A stretch of 64,000 nt of DNA from Burkholderia sp052045245 (GCF_052045245.1 NZ_JBQEON010000003.1:62001-126000), one strand, 5' to 3'; positions 17,150 through 26,145 are shown, counted from the first letter of the stretch. Made by a program: numbers and translations. The notes: a model not told the origin generated them from the letters alone.

Positions 17150-17167
17150 TGTAACAGCCCTGTTACA
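17150..17167. promoter_or_regulatory. 18-bp perfect palindrome upstream of the polyene operon
   Basis: TGTAACAGCCCTGTTACA lies 243 bases before the first gene of the pigment operon and divergent from yigZ. It resembles the TyrR/PhhR box (TGTAAA-N6-TTTACA) with one change per half. Which protein binds is unknown. Confidence 0.45.
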
Positions 17168-17345
17168 GTTCCGCCGCACCATGATGCCGCCTACCAATCG
17201 CAGCGATTGATAATCCGGGCGCCGGCTTCGCAAACCTGACGATTTCCCCCTTTCTGCCCGACCCTGGCGGAAAGCGGTGAGTGGACGGCGCGAGCCCGGC
17301 GGTCAATGCGCGAGACGGGCGGGATTCATGGAAAGCGGAGCGCGA

Positions 17346-17374
17346 CTGCCCGATACAGGGCGGGGCGATATAAA
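17346..17374 (+). promoter_or_regulatory. Candidate promoter of the aryl polyene operon
   Basis: CTGCCC, 17 bases, TATAAA, then about 35 bases to the first ATG at 17410. The -10 is good, the -35 weak, which would suit an activated promoter. The rest of the 16975-17409 gap holds the 18-bp palindrome and no gene. Confidence 0.4.
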
Positions 17375-17409
17375 AACACTTAAGAGAAATCACCTCAACG
17401 AGAACAACA

Positions 17410-18117
17410 ATGGCCGATTTGCATTGGACCATGCCAATCGCCAGATGGACGTCGATTTCGACCGCGGGGGTGCCGGGCGTCGAAGCCCTCGATCCGATGG
17501 TGCGACGCCGCCTGAGCCGGCTGTCGCGGCTCGCGCTTCAGGCAGCCTGCGATTGCGCCGGATCGGAGAATCCGGTGCGCATGGTATTCGCGTCGCGCCA
17601 CGGTGAGCTGGTGCGTACCACCGGCATTCTCGCCGACATCGGCGCGGCGGAACCGGTCTCGCCGACGGCCTTCAGTCTCTCGGTCCTCAATGCGGTGACG
17701 GGCATATTCGGCATCGCCAGGCGCGACCGATCGGCCGCGACCGCCATTGCGGCCGGGCATGAAACCCTCGGCTACGCGCTGCTCGAAGCTTATTCCCAAT
17801 ACGAAACGTCGCCGGCCTCGCCGGTGTTGCTCGTCTATGCGCACGAGCCGGCCGATCCCGTTTACGGCGATATCGATGACGACCCGGAGAGCATCGGGCT
17901 GGCCATTCTGCTTGGCGCCGATGAGCCGGCCGGCCATCTGACCTGCGAAATGACGGCAGAGGGGGCGGTGGACGCCGCCGACGCCGCGCGGGCCGCCGGT
18001 GATGCGGCCGGTACGCAACGCGCGGCGGTGCTGCGTTGCCTGTCGGCGCGCGCAACGGCGTCGTGGCGCGGTCCACACGCCGCCTGGCGATGGAGCTGGC
18101 ATGATCGCGCGGCTTGA
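17410..18117 (+). CDS. Short beta-ketoacyl synthase-like protein (chain-length-factor type, ApeC-like)
   Basis: 235 residues matching only the N-terminal half of ketosynthases (Ketoacyl-synt_2 type): DPMVRRRLSRLSRLALQAAC, FASRHGELVRTTGILADI, FSLSVLNAVTGIFGIAR. Where a ketosynthase has its Cys the sequence reads RSAATAIAAGHETLGYALLEA, with no Cys, so it should be catalytically dead. In aryl polyene systems such a short partner pairs with a true ketosynthase as chain length factor. First gene of the pigment operon; its stop overlaps the next gene by 17 bases. The Ape name is by order and family from memory. Confidence 0.75.
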   Translation: MADLHWTMPIARWTSISTAGVPGVEALDPMVRRRLSRLSRLALQAACDCAGSENPVRMVFASRHGELVRTTGILADIGAAEPVSPTAFSLSVLNAVTGIFGIARRDRSAATAIAAGHETLGYALLEAYSQYETSPASPVLLVYAHEPADPVYGDIDDDPESIGLAILLGADEPAGHLTCEMTAEGAVDAADAARAAGDAAGTQRAAVLRCLSARATASWRGPHAAWRWSWHDRAA

Positions 18118-18895
18118 CTACGGCTGGCGCCTGTTCGCGACCGGTGCGAGCCTGGCCTGTTTCGCGCTGTGCGGATCGGTGTTCTCGTTGCTGGCGATCG
18201 TCGTCGGCGGACTATGGCCGCATCGGCGCTCGCGCCAGCGGGGCGTGACGCTGGTCATTCATTATTTCTTCCGCGCGCTGGTCGCGTTGCTGCAGCGTAT
18301 CGGCGTGATGCGGCTCGAGCTGAGCGGGGTCGACCGTCTCGCCCAGGACGGCCCGGCCATCGTGGTCGCCAACCACCCGACCTGGCTCGACGTGATGGTG
18401 CTGCTGTCGCTGACGCCGAAGGCATGCTGCGTCGTCAAGCGCAGTCACTGGGGCAACCCCTGTTTCTGGGGCATCGTCCGTGCCGCCGAGTACGTGAGCA
18501 ATGCGGATGCCGTCGATCTCGTCGAGGCCGGCGCACGACAACTGGCGGCGGGCTACACGATGATCATTTTCCCGGAAGGCACGCGCAGCCCCGGCGGCAA
18601 TCGTCTGCATGCGTTTTCGCGCGGCTTCGCGCATATGGCGCTGCAGTCGCGCAGCCGGATCCAGCCGGTCCTGATCGACTGCGATCCGCCGGTATTCACC
18701 AAGACCCTGCGCTGGTATCACGTGCCGACTCGTGCGTTTCGCATGCGGATCGACGTGCTCGAGCCGATGGACCTGAACCGGCTGGCGTCGAGCATGACGT
18801 CGCCCTCGATTGCCGCTCGCAGCATTGCCCGCGAAGTGGAAGTGCACATTACTCAAAGCCTGTTTCAGCATGGATACTTTAAAACTGCAAATTAA
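18101..18895 (+). CDS. 1-acyl-glycerol-phosphate acyltransferase-like protein (ApeD-like)
   Basis: 264 residues. An N-terminal membrane helix (GASLACFALCGSVFSLLAIVVGG) is followed by the PlsC acyltransferase motifs: NHPTWLD (block I; His and Asp catalytic), then FPEGTRSPGG (block III). Polyene clusters carry such an enzyme, presumably to place an acyl chain on the lipid anchor that holds the pigment in the outer membrane. Start at 18101 overlaps the preceding gene. It overlaps the first ACP gene by 26 bases, which indicates translational coupling. Confidence 0.85.
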   Translation: MIARLDYGWRLFATGASLACFALCGSVFSLLAIVVGGLWPHRRSRQRGVTLVIHYFFRALVALLQRIGVMRLELSGVDRLAQDGPAIVVANHPTWLDVMVLLSLTPKACCVVKRSHWGNPCFWGIVRAAEYVSNADAVDLVEAGARQLAAGYTMIIFPEGTRSPGGNRLHAFSRGFAHMALQSRSRIQPVLIDCDPPVFTKTLRWYHVPTRAFRMRIDVLEPMDLNRLASSMTSPSIAARSIAREVEVHITQSLFQHGYFKTAN

Positions 18896-19175
18896 GCAGC
18901 TTCTGATCGAGATGCTCGATCTCAGCGACATGACGGCCGACGATATCGACGACGATGCGCCGCTGTTCTCGACCGACGGGATCGGGCTCGATTCCGTCGA
19001 TGCGCTGGAAGTCGGCATCATGCTGCGCAAGAAGTTTCAGCTGACGATCGCCGCGAACGACGCGGGCACGAAGGCGCATTTCCGCTCGATCAACACGTTG
19101 GCGGCTTTCATCGCCGACCAGCAATCTCATCAGGCCTCGCAAGAAACCGTGCTGGAAAAAGGGAGTCATTCGTGA
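18870..19175 (+). CDS. Acyl carrier protein, first of two (ApeE-like)
   Basis: 101 residues. The phosphopantetheine attachment site is GLDSVDALEV (Ser about 41), preceded by the acidic helix typical of ACPs. It ends in a hydrophilic tail longer than that of housekeeping AcpP. With the second ACP it should carry the starter and the growing polyene. The start is inside the acyltransferase gene, and its stop overlaps the next ACP start. Confidence 0.92.
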   Translation: MDTLKLQIKQLLIEMLDLSDMTADDIDDDAPLFSTDGIGLDSVDALEVGIMLRKKFQLTIAANDAGTKAHFRSINTLAAFIADQQSHQASQETVLEKGSHS

Positions 19176-19420
19176 CCGACGCAGAAATCCTGGAGCGCAT
19201 CCGCGCCATCTTTCAAGAGAATTTCGCGATCGAGCCGGAGCGCGTGACACCCGACACGCACCTGTTCGAAGCGCTCGACCTGGACAGCATCGACGCGGTC
19301 GATCTTGCCATCAAGCTGCAGGAAATGACGGGCAAGCGCATCAAGCCCGAAGAGTTCAAGTCCGTGCGGACCGTCGGCGACGTGATTGCCGCGGTCCACA
19401 CGCTGCTCGCGCGCGCGTGA
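19172..19420 (+). CDS. Acyl carrier protein, second of two (ApeF-like)
   Basis: 82 residues of compact ACP fold with the attachment motif DLDSIDAVDL (Ser about 37) and a highly acidic helix II. The start ATGA-type overlap (4 bases) with the upstream ACP and the similar overlap with the downstream membrane gene show one polycistronic unit. The two ACPs differ clearly, so they probably have different partners, for example starter loading versus elongation. Confidence 0.92.
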   Translation: MTDAEILERIRAIFQENFAIEPERVTPDTHLFEALDLDSIDAVDLAIKLQEMTGKRIKPEEFKSVRTVGDVIAAVHTLLARA

Positions 19421-20058
19421 CGACGGCGGTGACGGGCATGCGGGCGACCACCGGCACCGGCTTGCCGCGCTGGGCAGGCGTCGCGGCCAGGGCGGCGCTG
19501 CGCGTGGCCTATCCGCTCGTCATCCTGTTCGCGTGGCAAAGCCTGTCGCCGCGCTATGTCGGTTGCCTGCTGGTTGCGTTGCTGTGGCTGCAGCGCACGA
19601 TCGGCAAGGGCCCGCTGGCGCAGGCGCTCAAACGGCTCACGACGCTCGACTGGTGCGTGGCCGGCGCCTTGACCGCGATGTCCGTCGCGATTGCCATGAC
19701 CGATAGCGCACGGCTTCTTCGTCTCTATCCCGCATGCGTGAGTGCCGGCCTGCTGGTCGCGTTCGGCGCGACGCTGCGGGGCGGTCCGACCATGGTCGAG
19801 AAATTCGCACGGCTGACCCATCCCGAGCCGAGCCCGGAAATCGTCCGGTACACGCGGCGTGTCACCCAGGTGTGGTGCGCGTTCTTCATCGCGAACGGCG
19901 GCTTCTCGGTCTATACGGCGCTGTGCTGGAGCAGTGCGGCATGGGCGCTTTACAACGGGCTGATCGCCTACGTGCTGATCGGCGCGTTGCTCGCGGGCGA
20001 GTGGCTGTGGCGCAGCGTCTTCATCGCCGCCAGGCAGAAACGGGCAGGGGTCGCATGA
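19417..20058 (+). CDS. Integral membrane protein of the polyene cluster (ApeG-like, COG4648 type)
   Basis: 213 residues (the initiation codon is GTG at 19417). Five or more hydrophobic segments are visible (VAYPLVILFAWQSL, GCLLVALLWLQRTI, ACVSAGLLVAFGATL, GLIAYVLIGALLAGEWLW). The only distinctive stretch is RLTHPEPSPEIVRYTRRVTQVWCAFF, conserved in the cluster-associated family. Role unknown; position suggests a part in membrane assembly of the pigment. Overlaps both neighbours by 4 bases. Confidence 0.75.
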   Translation: MTTAVTGMRATTGTGLPRWAGVAARAALRVAYPLVILFAWQSLSPRYVGCLLVALLWLQRTIGKGPLAQALKRLTTLDWCVAGALTAMSVAIAMTDSARLLRLYPACVSAGLLVAFGATLRGGPTMVEKFARLTHPEPSPEIVRYTRRVTQVWCAFFIANGGFSVYTALCWSSAAWALYNGLIAYVLIGALLAGEWLWRSVFIAARQKRAGVA

Positions 20059-21743
20059 TCGCGCTGCACGACATGCTGGGTGCCGAAGCGGATCGCGGCG
20101 TGGCGGTCTGCCGGGATGGCGCCGACGTGCTGACGCTCGGCGATCTGCAGGCGCGCGCGGACGCGATTGCGCAGGCGGTCGTGGCGAGCGGTGCGCGACG
20201 GGTGGCGATCTGCACGGACGATCCGTACGCGTTCGCGTGCGCGTTCTTCGCGGTGGCGGCGGCGCACGCGGAAATCGTGATGCCGGCCAGCAACGCGCCC
20301 GGTTATCTCGGCGACCTCGCGCATGCCTACGACCTGATGCTGGATGCACCGGCACTGGCCGCGTGCGTGCGCGACACGGAACGCGAATCGACCGTCGCCG
20401 CCCGCCCGATCGACGCGGCTGCCGCGGTGACGCTTTACACGTCGGGCAGCAGCGGCACCGCGAAGCCCGTGCGCAAGTCGCTCGCGCAGTTCGATGCCGA
20501 AGTGCGCACGCTGCAGCGCGAATGGGCCGGCCAGGTCGGTGCGGCCGTGACGCTGTCGAGCGTGCCGCATCACCATATCTACGGGCTGCTGTTCAGGATT
20601 CTGTGGCCGCTGGCGGCCGGCCGGGCATTCGACCGGACGACGGTGCTCGAGCCACTGCAACTCCAGCAGCGGCTGGCCGAATACGGAGGCGGTGTGGTGG
20701 TTTCCACGCCATCGCAGCTGATGCGCTGGCCGGCATTGCCCGGCTTTCCGATGCACGCGCCCGCGCCGTGCGCGTTCTTTTCGTCGGGCGGCCCGCTGTC
20801 GGCCGATGCGGCGTCGGCCTATGCGAGCGCGTTCGGCGCGGCACCGCTCGAGATCTTCGGCAGTACCGAAACCGGCGGCATCGCGTGGCGGCGTCAGGAT
20901 GTCTCGTCCGCATGGCAGCCGCTGACGGGCGTCGACGTGCGCTGCGACGACGACGGCGTGCTGGGTGTTCGCTCGGCCCATCTCGGTCACGATCGCTGGC
21001 ATCGCACCGACGACACCGCCCGGTTCGACGCGCACGGTCGCTTCGTACTCGCGGGCCGGCGCGATCGCGTCGTCAAGCTCGACGGCAAGCGGGTTTCGCT
21101 GCCGGAACTCGAGGCGCGGCTGCTCGCGCACGCATACGTCGAACAGGCGGCGGCCGTGGTGGTCGACGGCACGACGCGCACGCACGTGGGCGTCGTCGCG
21201 GTCCTGACCGCGGCGGGGCGCGACGCGCTGGTCGCGGACGGACGGGTGGCCGTTGCCACGACCTTGCGGCATGCGCTCGGCGATTATGTCGACGCGGCCG
21301 CATTGCCGCGCTACTGGCGATTCCGGCATGCGATGCCGTTCGATGCGCGCGGCAAACTGCCGGCCGCCGCGCTGACGGCCGCCTTCACGGCCACGCCGGA
21401 AGGTTTCGAACTGCTCGCGTCATGGCGCAGCGACGACGCGCTGCATTACGAGCTGCGCGTGCCGGCCGCGCTCGCGCATTTTGAAGGGCATTTTCCGGGG
21501 CTGCCGATCCTGCCCGGGGTCGTGCAAATCGACTGGGCCGCGCGTCTTGCCGGCCGCGAGATGCCGGCCGCGCGCGACATCCGTTGCATCGAACACCTGA
21601 AATTCAAGGCACCGGTGCCGCCGGGTGCGGTGCTGGCGCTGCGTATCGCGCATGACCCGGTACGCGGCTGCGCGCGTTTCACGTTCCGCTGCGCTGGACG
21701 CGAATGCACGTCCGGCGTGCTGGTCTACGGCGCGGCGGCGTGA
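20055..21743 (+). CDS. AMP-dependent acyl/aryl ligase fused to a FabA-like dehydratase (ApeH-ApeI fusion)
   Basis: 562 residues with two domains. Residues 1 to about 450 are an adenylating enzyme: P-loop YTSGSSGTAKPVRKS, then SSVPHHHIYGLLF and the FGSTETGGIAWR motif. The last ~100 residues form a hotdog dehydratase (LAHFEGHFPGLPILPGVVQIDWA, HLKFKAPVPPG). In other clusters these are separate ligase and dehydratase proteins. The ligase should activate the aromatic starter acid and load it onto an ACP; the hotdog domain should take part in dehydrating hydroxyacyl-ACP. Starts at 20055 with an ATGA overlap. Confidence 0.88.
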   Translation: MIALHDMLGAEADRGVAVCRDGADVLTLGDLQARADAIAQAVVASGARRVAICTDDPYAFACAFFAVAAAHAEIVMPASNAPGYLGDLAHAYDLMLDAPALAACVRDTERESTVAARPIDAAAAVTLYTSGSSGTAKPVRKSLAQFDAEVRTLQREWAGQVGAAVTLSSVPHHHIYGLLFRILWPLAAGRAFDRTTVLEPLQLQQRLAEYGGGVVVSTPSQLMRWPALPGFPMHAPAPCAFFSSGGPLSADAASAYASAFGAAPLEIFGSTETGGIAWRRQDVSSAWQPLTGVDVRCDDDGVLGVRSAHLGHDRWHRTDDTARFDAHGRFVLAGRRDRVVKLDGKRVSLPELEARLLAHAYVEQAAAVVVDGTTRTHVGVVAVLTAAGRDALVADGRVAVATTLRHALGDYVDAAALPRYWRFRHAMPFDARGKLPAAALTAAFTATPEGFELLASWRSDDALHYELRVPAALAHFEGHFPGLPILPGVVQIDWAARLAGREMPAARDIRCIEHLKFKAPVPPGAVLALRIAHDPVRGCARFTFRCAGRECTSGVLVYGAAA

Positions 21744-23449
21744 TGAGCGATACCTGCATCGTCATTCCGATCTATAACCATCGCGCGGCGATCGGCGGCA
21801 CGCTGGCGCGCCTTGCCGTGCACGACCTGCCGATCCTCGTGGTCGACGACGGCAGCGACGAGCCGACGCAACAGGAGCTGGCCACGCAGGCGGCGCGGTA
21901 TGCAAACGCCGTGACGCTGCTGCGGTTGCCCGTCAACGCCGGCAAGGGCGCGGCGGTCATGGAAGGCTTGCGCGCCGCACGCGCGCGTGGGTATCGGCAT
22001 GCGATCCAGATCGACGCCGATGGCCAGCACGACGCCGCCGACGTGCCGAAGTTCGTGGCGGCCGCGCAGGCCGAGCCGGATGCCGTGATTCTCGGTCGGC
22101 CGCGTTTCGACGACAGCGTGCCGAAGGCGCGCCTGTACGGCCGCTACCTCACGCATGCATGGGTCTGGGTCGAAACGCTGTCGCTCGACATTCCCGATGC
22201 GATGTGCGGGTTTCGTCTCTATCCGGTCGACGCCGTCTGCGAACTGATCGACGCGGTAGCGCTGCCGACGCGGATGGCGTTCGACAGCGAAATCCTGGTC
22301 CGGCTGCACTGGCGCGGCCTGGCGTTCAGGACGATTCCGACGCGCGTGATCTACCCGACCGACGGCGTGTCGCATTTCGACGTGTGGCGCGACAACGTGC
22401 GCATCAGCGCGAGTCATACGCGGCTCGTCGCGGGGATGCTCGCGCGCGCGCCGATGCTGCTGACCCGCCGGGTCATCGGACGGCGCGGCGCGGCGCCGAC
22501 GGAGCGCACGCGCGCATGGTGGCGCATGCCGGAACGCGGCAGCCGGATCGGCATGGCGTTGCTGGCCCTCAGCTGCCGCTGGTTCGGCAAGGGCTTTACA
22601 TCGTTCTGGCTGTATCCGATCGTCGGCTATTTCGTGCTGACGAATCGCTCGGCGCGCACCGCGTCGCATGCGTATCTCGCGCGACTGCGCGACGCGCAGG
22701 CCGCGGCCGTGCCGAAGCCGGGATGGCGCAGTGCCTACCGGCACATGCTGGCCTTCGCGCAGGCGGGATTCGACAAGTTCGTCGCATGGTCCGGCCGCCT
22801 CGACGAACTCGACGTGCGTTTCGACGACGCGTCCGCGTTCGATGCGCTCGCGTCGAGCGGGCGCGGCGCGCTCGTGATCGGCGCGCATCTGGGCAATCTG
22901 GAGATGACGCGGGCGCTCGCGCTGCGCGATGCGCACACGAAGGTGACGGCGATCGTCTACACCGAACATGCGAAGCGCTTTACGGGCCTGCTGGCCGGCG
23001 TCAACCAGGCATTCGGCAAGCAGCTCGTCGAGGTGTCGGACTTCGGGCCGGATACGGCGATGATGATGCAGTCGCGCATCGACGCGGGCGAACTGCTCGT
23101 GATCGTCGGCGACCGCGTGCCGCCGCACGATTCCGGCAAGACGGTCGACGCGCGTTTTCTCGACGCGACGGCCCCGTTCGCACAGGGTCCGTACATCCTC
23201 GCCCACGCGCTCGGCTGCCCGGTCTACCTGTTCTTCTGCCTGAAGGAGTCGCGCGGCTACCGGCTCTATTTCGAGCCGTTCGCCGAGCGGATCGCGCTGC
23301 CGCGGCGCGAGCGCGCCGCACACGTCGCGGCATGGGCGCAGCGCTATGCCGCGCGGCTCGAACACTATTGCGGCAAGGCACCTTATCAATGGTTCAACTT
23401 CTTCGATTTCTGGGCGCGGCCCGATGGAGGTCCGCGTGGCGGAGCATGA
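21743..23449 (+). CDS. Glycosyltransferase family 2 fused to a LpxL/HtrB-type acyltransferase (ApeJ-like)
   Basis: 568 residues. The N-terminal ~230 residues are a GT-A glycosyltransferase (VIPIYNHRAAIGGTL, VVDDGSDEP, then DADGQHDAADV, the metal-binding DxD region). The C-terminal ~300 residues resemble the lipid A late acyltransferases: GAHLGNLE is the H-x4-E catalytic motif, and VGDRVPPHDSGKTV a second conserved block. The combination suggests that the polyene is attached to a sugar or glycerol-type core and acylated at the membrane. Shares one base with the gene before and lies 1 base before the ammonia-lyase. Confidence 0.88.
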   Translation: MSDTCIVIPIYNHRAAIGGTLARLAVHDLPILVVDDGSDEPTQQELATQAARYANAVTLLRLPVNAGKGAAVMEGLRAARARGYRHAIQIDADGQHDAADVPKFVAAAQAEPDAVILGRPRFDDSVPKARLYGRYLTHAWVWVETLSLDIPDAMCGFRLYPVDAVCELIDAVALPTRMAFDSEILVRLHWRGLAFRTIPTRVIYPTDGVSHFDVWRDNVRISASHTRLVAGMLARAPMLLTRRVIGRRGAAPTERTRAWWRMPERGSRIGMALLALSCRWFGKGFTSFWLYPIVGYFVLTNRSARTASHAYLARLRDAQAAAVPKPGWRSAYRHMLAFAQAGFDKFVAWSGRLDELDVRFDDASAFDALASSGRGALVIGAHLGNLEMTRALALRDAHTKVTAIVYTEHAKRFTGLLAGVNQAFGKQLVEVSDFGPDTAMMMQSRIDAGELLVIVGDRVPPHDSGKTVDARFLDATAPFAQGPYILAHALGCPVYLFFCLKESRGYRLYFEPFAERIALPRRERAAHVAAWAQRYAARLEHYCGKAPYQWFNFFDFWARPDGGPRGGA

Positions 23450-23450
23450 C

Positions 23451-25052
23451 ATGAACGACGTCGCGGCAACCGCGGACGGCGACACGAACGCGAACCGGCC
23501 GGCCGTCGTGATCGGCGGCCGGCATCTGACGATCGAGGACGTCGTCGCGATTGCCCGCGACGGCGCGCCGCTTGCATTGAATGACGGCGCCGAATGGCGC
23601 GCGAGGATCGAGCGCGGCGCAACCTGGCTGCGCGACTATCTCGCGCATGGCGGCACGCTGTACGGTGTCACGACCGGATACGGCGATGCCTGCGTGGTCG
23701 AGGTGCCGCCGTCGCTCGTCGAAGCGCTGCCGCTGCAGCTGACCCGTTATCACGGATGCGGGATGGGCGACTGGTTCGACGCGACGCAAACGTTATCCAT
23801 CATCGTCGCACGGCTCAACTCGCTGGCCTTCGGCTACTCGGGGGTGCGGTTCACGTTGCTCGAACGGCTGGCCGACCTGGTGAATCACCGCATCCTGCCG
23901 CGCATTCCGTCGGAAGGGTCGGTCGGCGCAAGCGGCGACCTGACACCGCTGTCCTATGTCGCCGCGGCGCTGGTCGGCGAGCGCACCGTGGTGTTCGAGG
24001 GCGACGAACGGAACGCGCGGGACGTATGGGATGCGATCGATCGCGTGCCGTTGACGCTCGCGCCGAAGGAAGGGCTCGCACTGATGAACGGCACGGCGGT
24101 CATGACGGGGCTGGCCTGTCTCGCGTTTGCGCGCGCCGATCACCTGACGCGGATCGCGACGCGCCTGACGGCATTGACGACCGTCGCCCTCGACGGGCGA
24201 GCGGGACACTTCGATGCGCGCCTGTTCGAGGCGAAGCCGCATGCGGGGCAGGCGGAGGCGGCCGCCTGGATTCGCGCCGACCTGGCCGGGCGCGATGAAT
24301 TGCCCGGGCGTCGCCTGCAGGATCGCTATTCGGTGCGGTGCGCGCCGCACGTGATCGGCGTGGCGCGCGACGCGCTGTCGTGGATGCGCCGCGATATCGA
24401 GAACGAGCTGAACAGCGCGAACGACAATCCGCTGATCGATCCGGACGAAGGGTGCGTGCTGCACGGCGGCAACTTCTACGGCGGCCATATCGCGTTCACG
24501 ATGGATGCGCTGAAGACGGCGGTGGCCAACCTCGCGGACCTGATGGATCGCCAGCTTGCGCTGCTGGTCGACGACAAGTTCAGCAACGGACTGCCGCGCA
24601 ACCTGACGGGCGCGGCCCCGGAACGGGCGGCGATCAATCACGGGTTCAAGGCCGTGCAGATCTCGTCTTCCGCGTGGACGGCGGAGGCGCTGAAGCACAC
24701 GATGCCGGCGAGCGTGTTCTCGCGCTCGACGGAGTCGCACAATCAGGACAAGGTCAGCATGGGCACGATCGCCGCGCGCGATTGCCTGCGCGTGCTGGCG
24801 TTGACCGAACAGGTCGCCGCCGCGCATGTGCTCGCGACCGTGCAGGCCGTCCGTCTGCGACTGCGCGACGATCCGCGGGCCCAGCTGTCGCCTGCGCTGC
24901 GCGCGTTCATCGACGACATCGGTCGTCAATCGCCGCTGGTGGTCGAGGATCGCCCGCTCGAAGCGGAGCTGCGCGCGCTGACCGCGCGCCTGGCCGCATG
25001 CGAACCGATCGGCGGCGCATCCGGTGGCCTCCTGCACGGGGAGGCCGCATGA
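23451..25052 (+). CDS. Aromatic amino acid ammonia-lyase (HAL/TAL/PAL family) of the polyene cluster
   Basis: 533 residues from the ATG at 23451, which has GGAG 7 bases upstream. The MIO prosthetic group forms from Ala160-Ser161-Gly162 (GSVGASGDLTPLSY), so the lyase is active by sequence. It eliminates ammonia from an aromatic amino acid. At the selectivity position the residues are Tyr100-His101 rather than Ser-His (histidine), His-Leu (tyrosine) or Phe-Leu (phenylalanine lyases), so the substrate is not certain. In this cluster the likely product is a coumarate- or cinnamate-type starter for the ligase two genes upstream. The stop overlaps the thioesterase start. Confidence 0.9.
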   Translation: MNDVAATADGDTNANRPAVVIGGRHLTIEDVVAIARDGAPLALNDGAEWRARIERGATWLRDYLAHGGTLYGVTTGYGDACVVEVPPSLVEALPLQLTRYHGCGMGDWFDATQTLSIIVARLNSLAFGYSGVRFTLLERLADLVNHRILPRIPSEGSVGASGDLTPLSYVAAALVGERTVVFEGDERNARDVWDAIDRVPLTLAPKEGLALMNGTAVMTGLACLAFARADHLTRIATRLTALTTVALDGRAGHFDARLFEAKPHAGQAEAAAWIRADLAGRDELPGRRLQDRYSVRCAPHVIGVARDALSWMRRDIENELNSANDNPLIDPDEGCVLHGGNFYGGHIAFTMDALKTAVANLADLMDRQLALLVDDKFSNGLPRNLTGAAPERAAINHGFKAVQISSSAWTAEALKHTMPASVFSRSTESHNQDKVSMGTIAARDCLRVLALTEQVAAAHVLATVQAVRLRLRDDPRAQLSPALRAFIDDIGRQSPLVVEDRPLEAELRALTARLAACEPIGGASGGLLHGEAA

Positions 25053-25477
25053 ACGCGGCTCGTGCGCCGCTGAGCGCGACGGCTCGCGTCGAGGTCCAGT
25101 TTCATGATGTCGATGCCATGAACGTCTGCTGGCACGGCCATTATCTGAAGTACTTCGAAAGCAGTCGCGCGGCATTGCTGCGCATGATCGATTACGACTA
25201 TCCGGCGATGCTGGCGTCGGGTTACATGTGGCCGGTCGTGGAGGTCCATCTGAAGTACGTTCGCCCGGCGCTTTACGGCCAGCGGCTCGACGTGCGCGCC
25301 ACGCTGCTCGAATTCGAGAACCGGCTGAAGATCGGTTACGACATCGTCGACGCGGCCTCCGGCGAGCGCTTGACGAAGGGTTATACGACGCAACTGGCTG
25401 TCGACGCGACGACGCGCGAACTGCAGTTCGTGTCGCCGCCGGCGCTGATCGAAAGGGTGCATGCGCAATGGGCCTGA
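25049..25477 (+). CDS. 4-hydroxybenzoyl-CoA thioesterase-like hotdog protein (ApeK-like)
   Basis: 142 residues of the YbgC/4HBT hotdog family: VQFHDVDAMNVCWHGHYLKYFE contains the conserved Asp region and substrate-lining residues, and YVRPALYGQRLDVRATL the central strand. In polyene clusters the enzyme probably frees the finished or stalled polyene from its ACP. ATGA overlap with the lyase gene; overlaps the next gene by 10 bases. Confidence 0.88.
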   Translation: MNAARAPLSATARVEVQFHDVDAMNVCWHGHYLKYFESSRAALLRMIDYDYPAMLASGYMWPVVEVHLKYVRPALYGQRLDVRATLLEFENRLKIGYDIVDAASGERLTKGYTTQLAVDATTRELQFVSPPALIERVHAQWA

Positions 25478-26145
25478 TTTCGCACACCGGAAGAATGGCG
25501 GCCACGATGCTCGCGGCCTGCATGACGCTCGCCGGCGGCGCCGCGACGGCCGCCCCGGTGCCGGCCGCGGCCGCAGCGGCGCCCCGGCCGGCGAACGCCG
25601 CACTCGTGGCCGACATCGCGGCGCGGCTCGCGCGGGTCGGCGCGATTCGCGCGGATTTTCGGCAGACCCAGACACTGGCGGCGATGAAGCAGCCGCTCGT
25701 CAGTACCGGATCGATGCTGTTCGATCGCAAGTCGGGCGTCATCTGGCGCATCGACACGCCGTACAAGGCGACTTACGTGATCACCGACGGCGGCGTGCGC
25801 GAAGCCGGCACGGACGGACAACTCGTCGCGTCCCGCAGTGGCAGCCGGGGCGTCGCGCAGGTATCGCGGATGATGCGCGACATGCTCGGCGGCGACCTGT
25901 CGGCGTTGTACGCGCAGTTCGACGTCGAGGCGAGCGGCACGCCGGAGCGGTGGCGGATGGTGTTGCGGCCGAATCAGCCGCAGCTCGCGCAGGCCGTCCG
26001 CGTGCTCGAAATGAGCGGCGGCATGTATCTCGGCCGGCTCGACATGACGTTCGCCAACGGCAACGTGACCGCGCTGGAGTTTGCGCGGCCGACCCCGGTC
26101 GACGCGCCTGCGCCGGCCGAGCGCGCGTGGCTGGAGGCGCGCTAA
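25468..26145 (+). CDS. LolA-like outer-membrane lipoprotein carrier of the polyene cluster (ApeL-like)
   Basis: 225 residues with a signal peptide (MAATMLAACMTLAGGAATAAP), so periplasmic. The body is a LolA/LolB half-barrel: FRQTQTLAAMKQPLVSTGSM and GVIWRIDTPYKATYVITDGG are typical of LolA proteins. Next to an MMPL exporter it probably ferries the lipidic pigment from the inner to the outer membrane. Overlaps the thioesterase gene (25468-25477) and shares one base with the exporter. Confidence 0.85.
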   Translation: MGLISHTGRMAATMLAACMTLAGGAATAAPVPAAAAAAPRPANAALVADIAARLARVGAIRADFRQTQTLAAMKQPLVSTGSMLFDRKSGVIWRIDTPYKATYVITDGGVREAGTDGQLVASRSGSRGVAQVSRMMRDMLGGDLSALYAQFDVEASGTPERWRMVLRPNQPQLAQAVRVLEMSGGMYLGRLDMTFANGNVTALEFARPTPVDAPAPAERAWLEAR

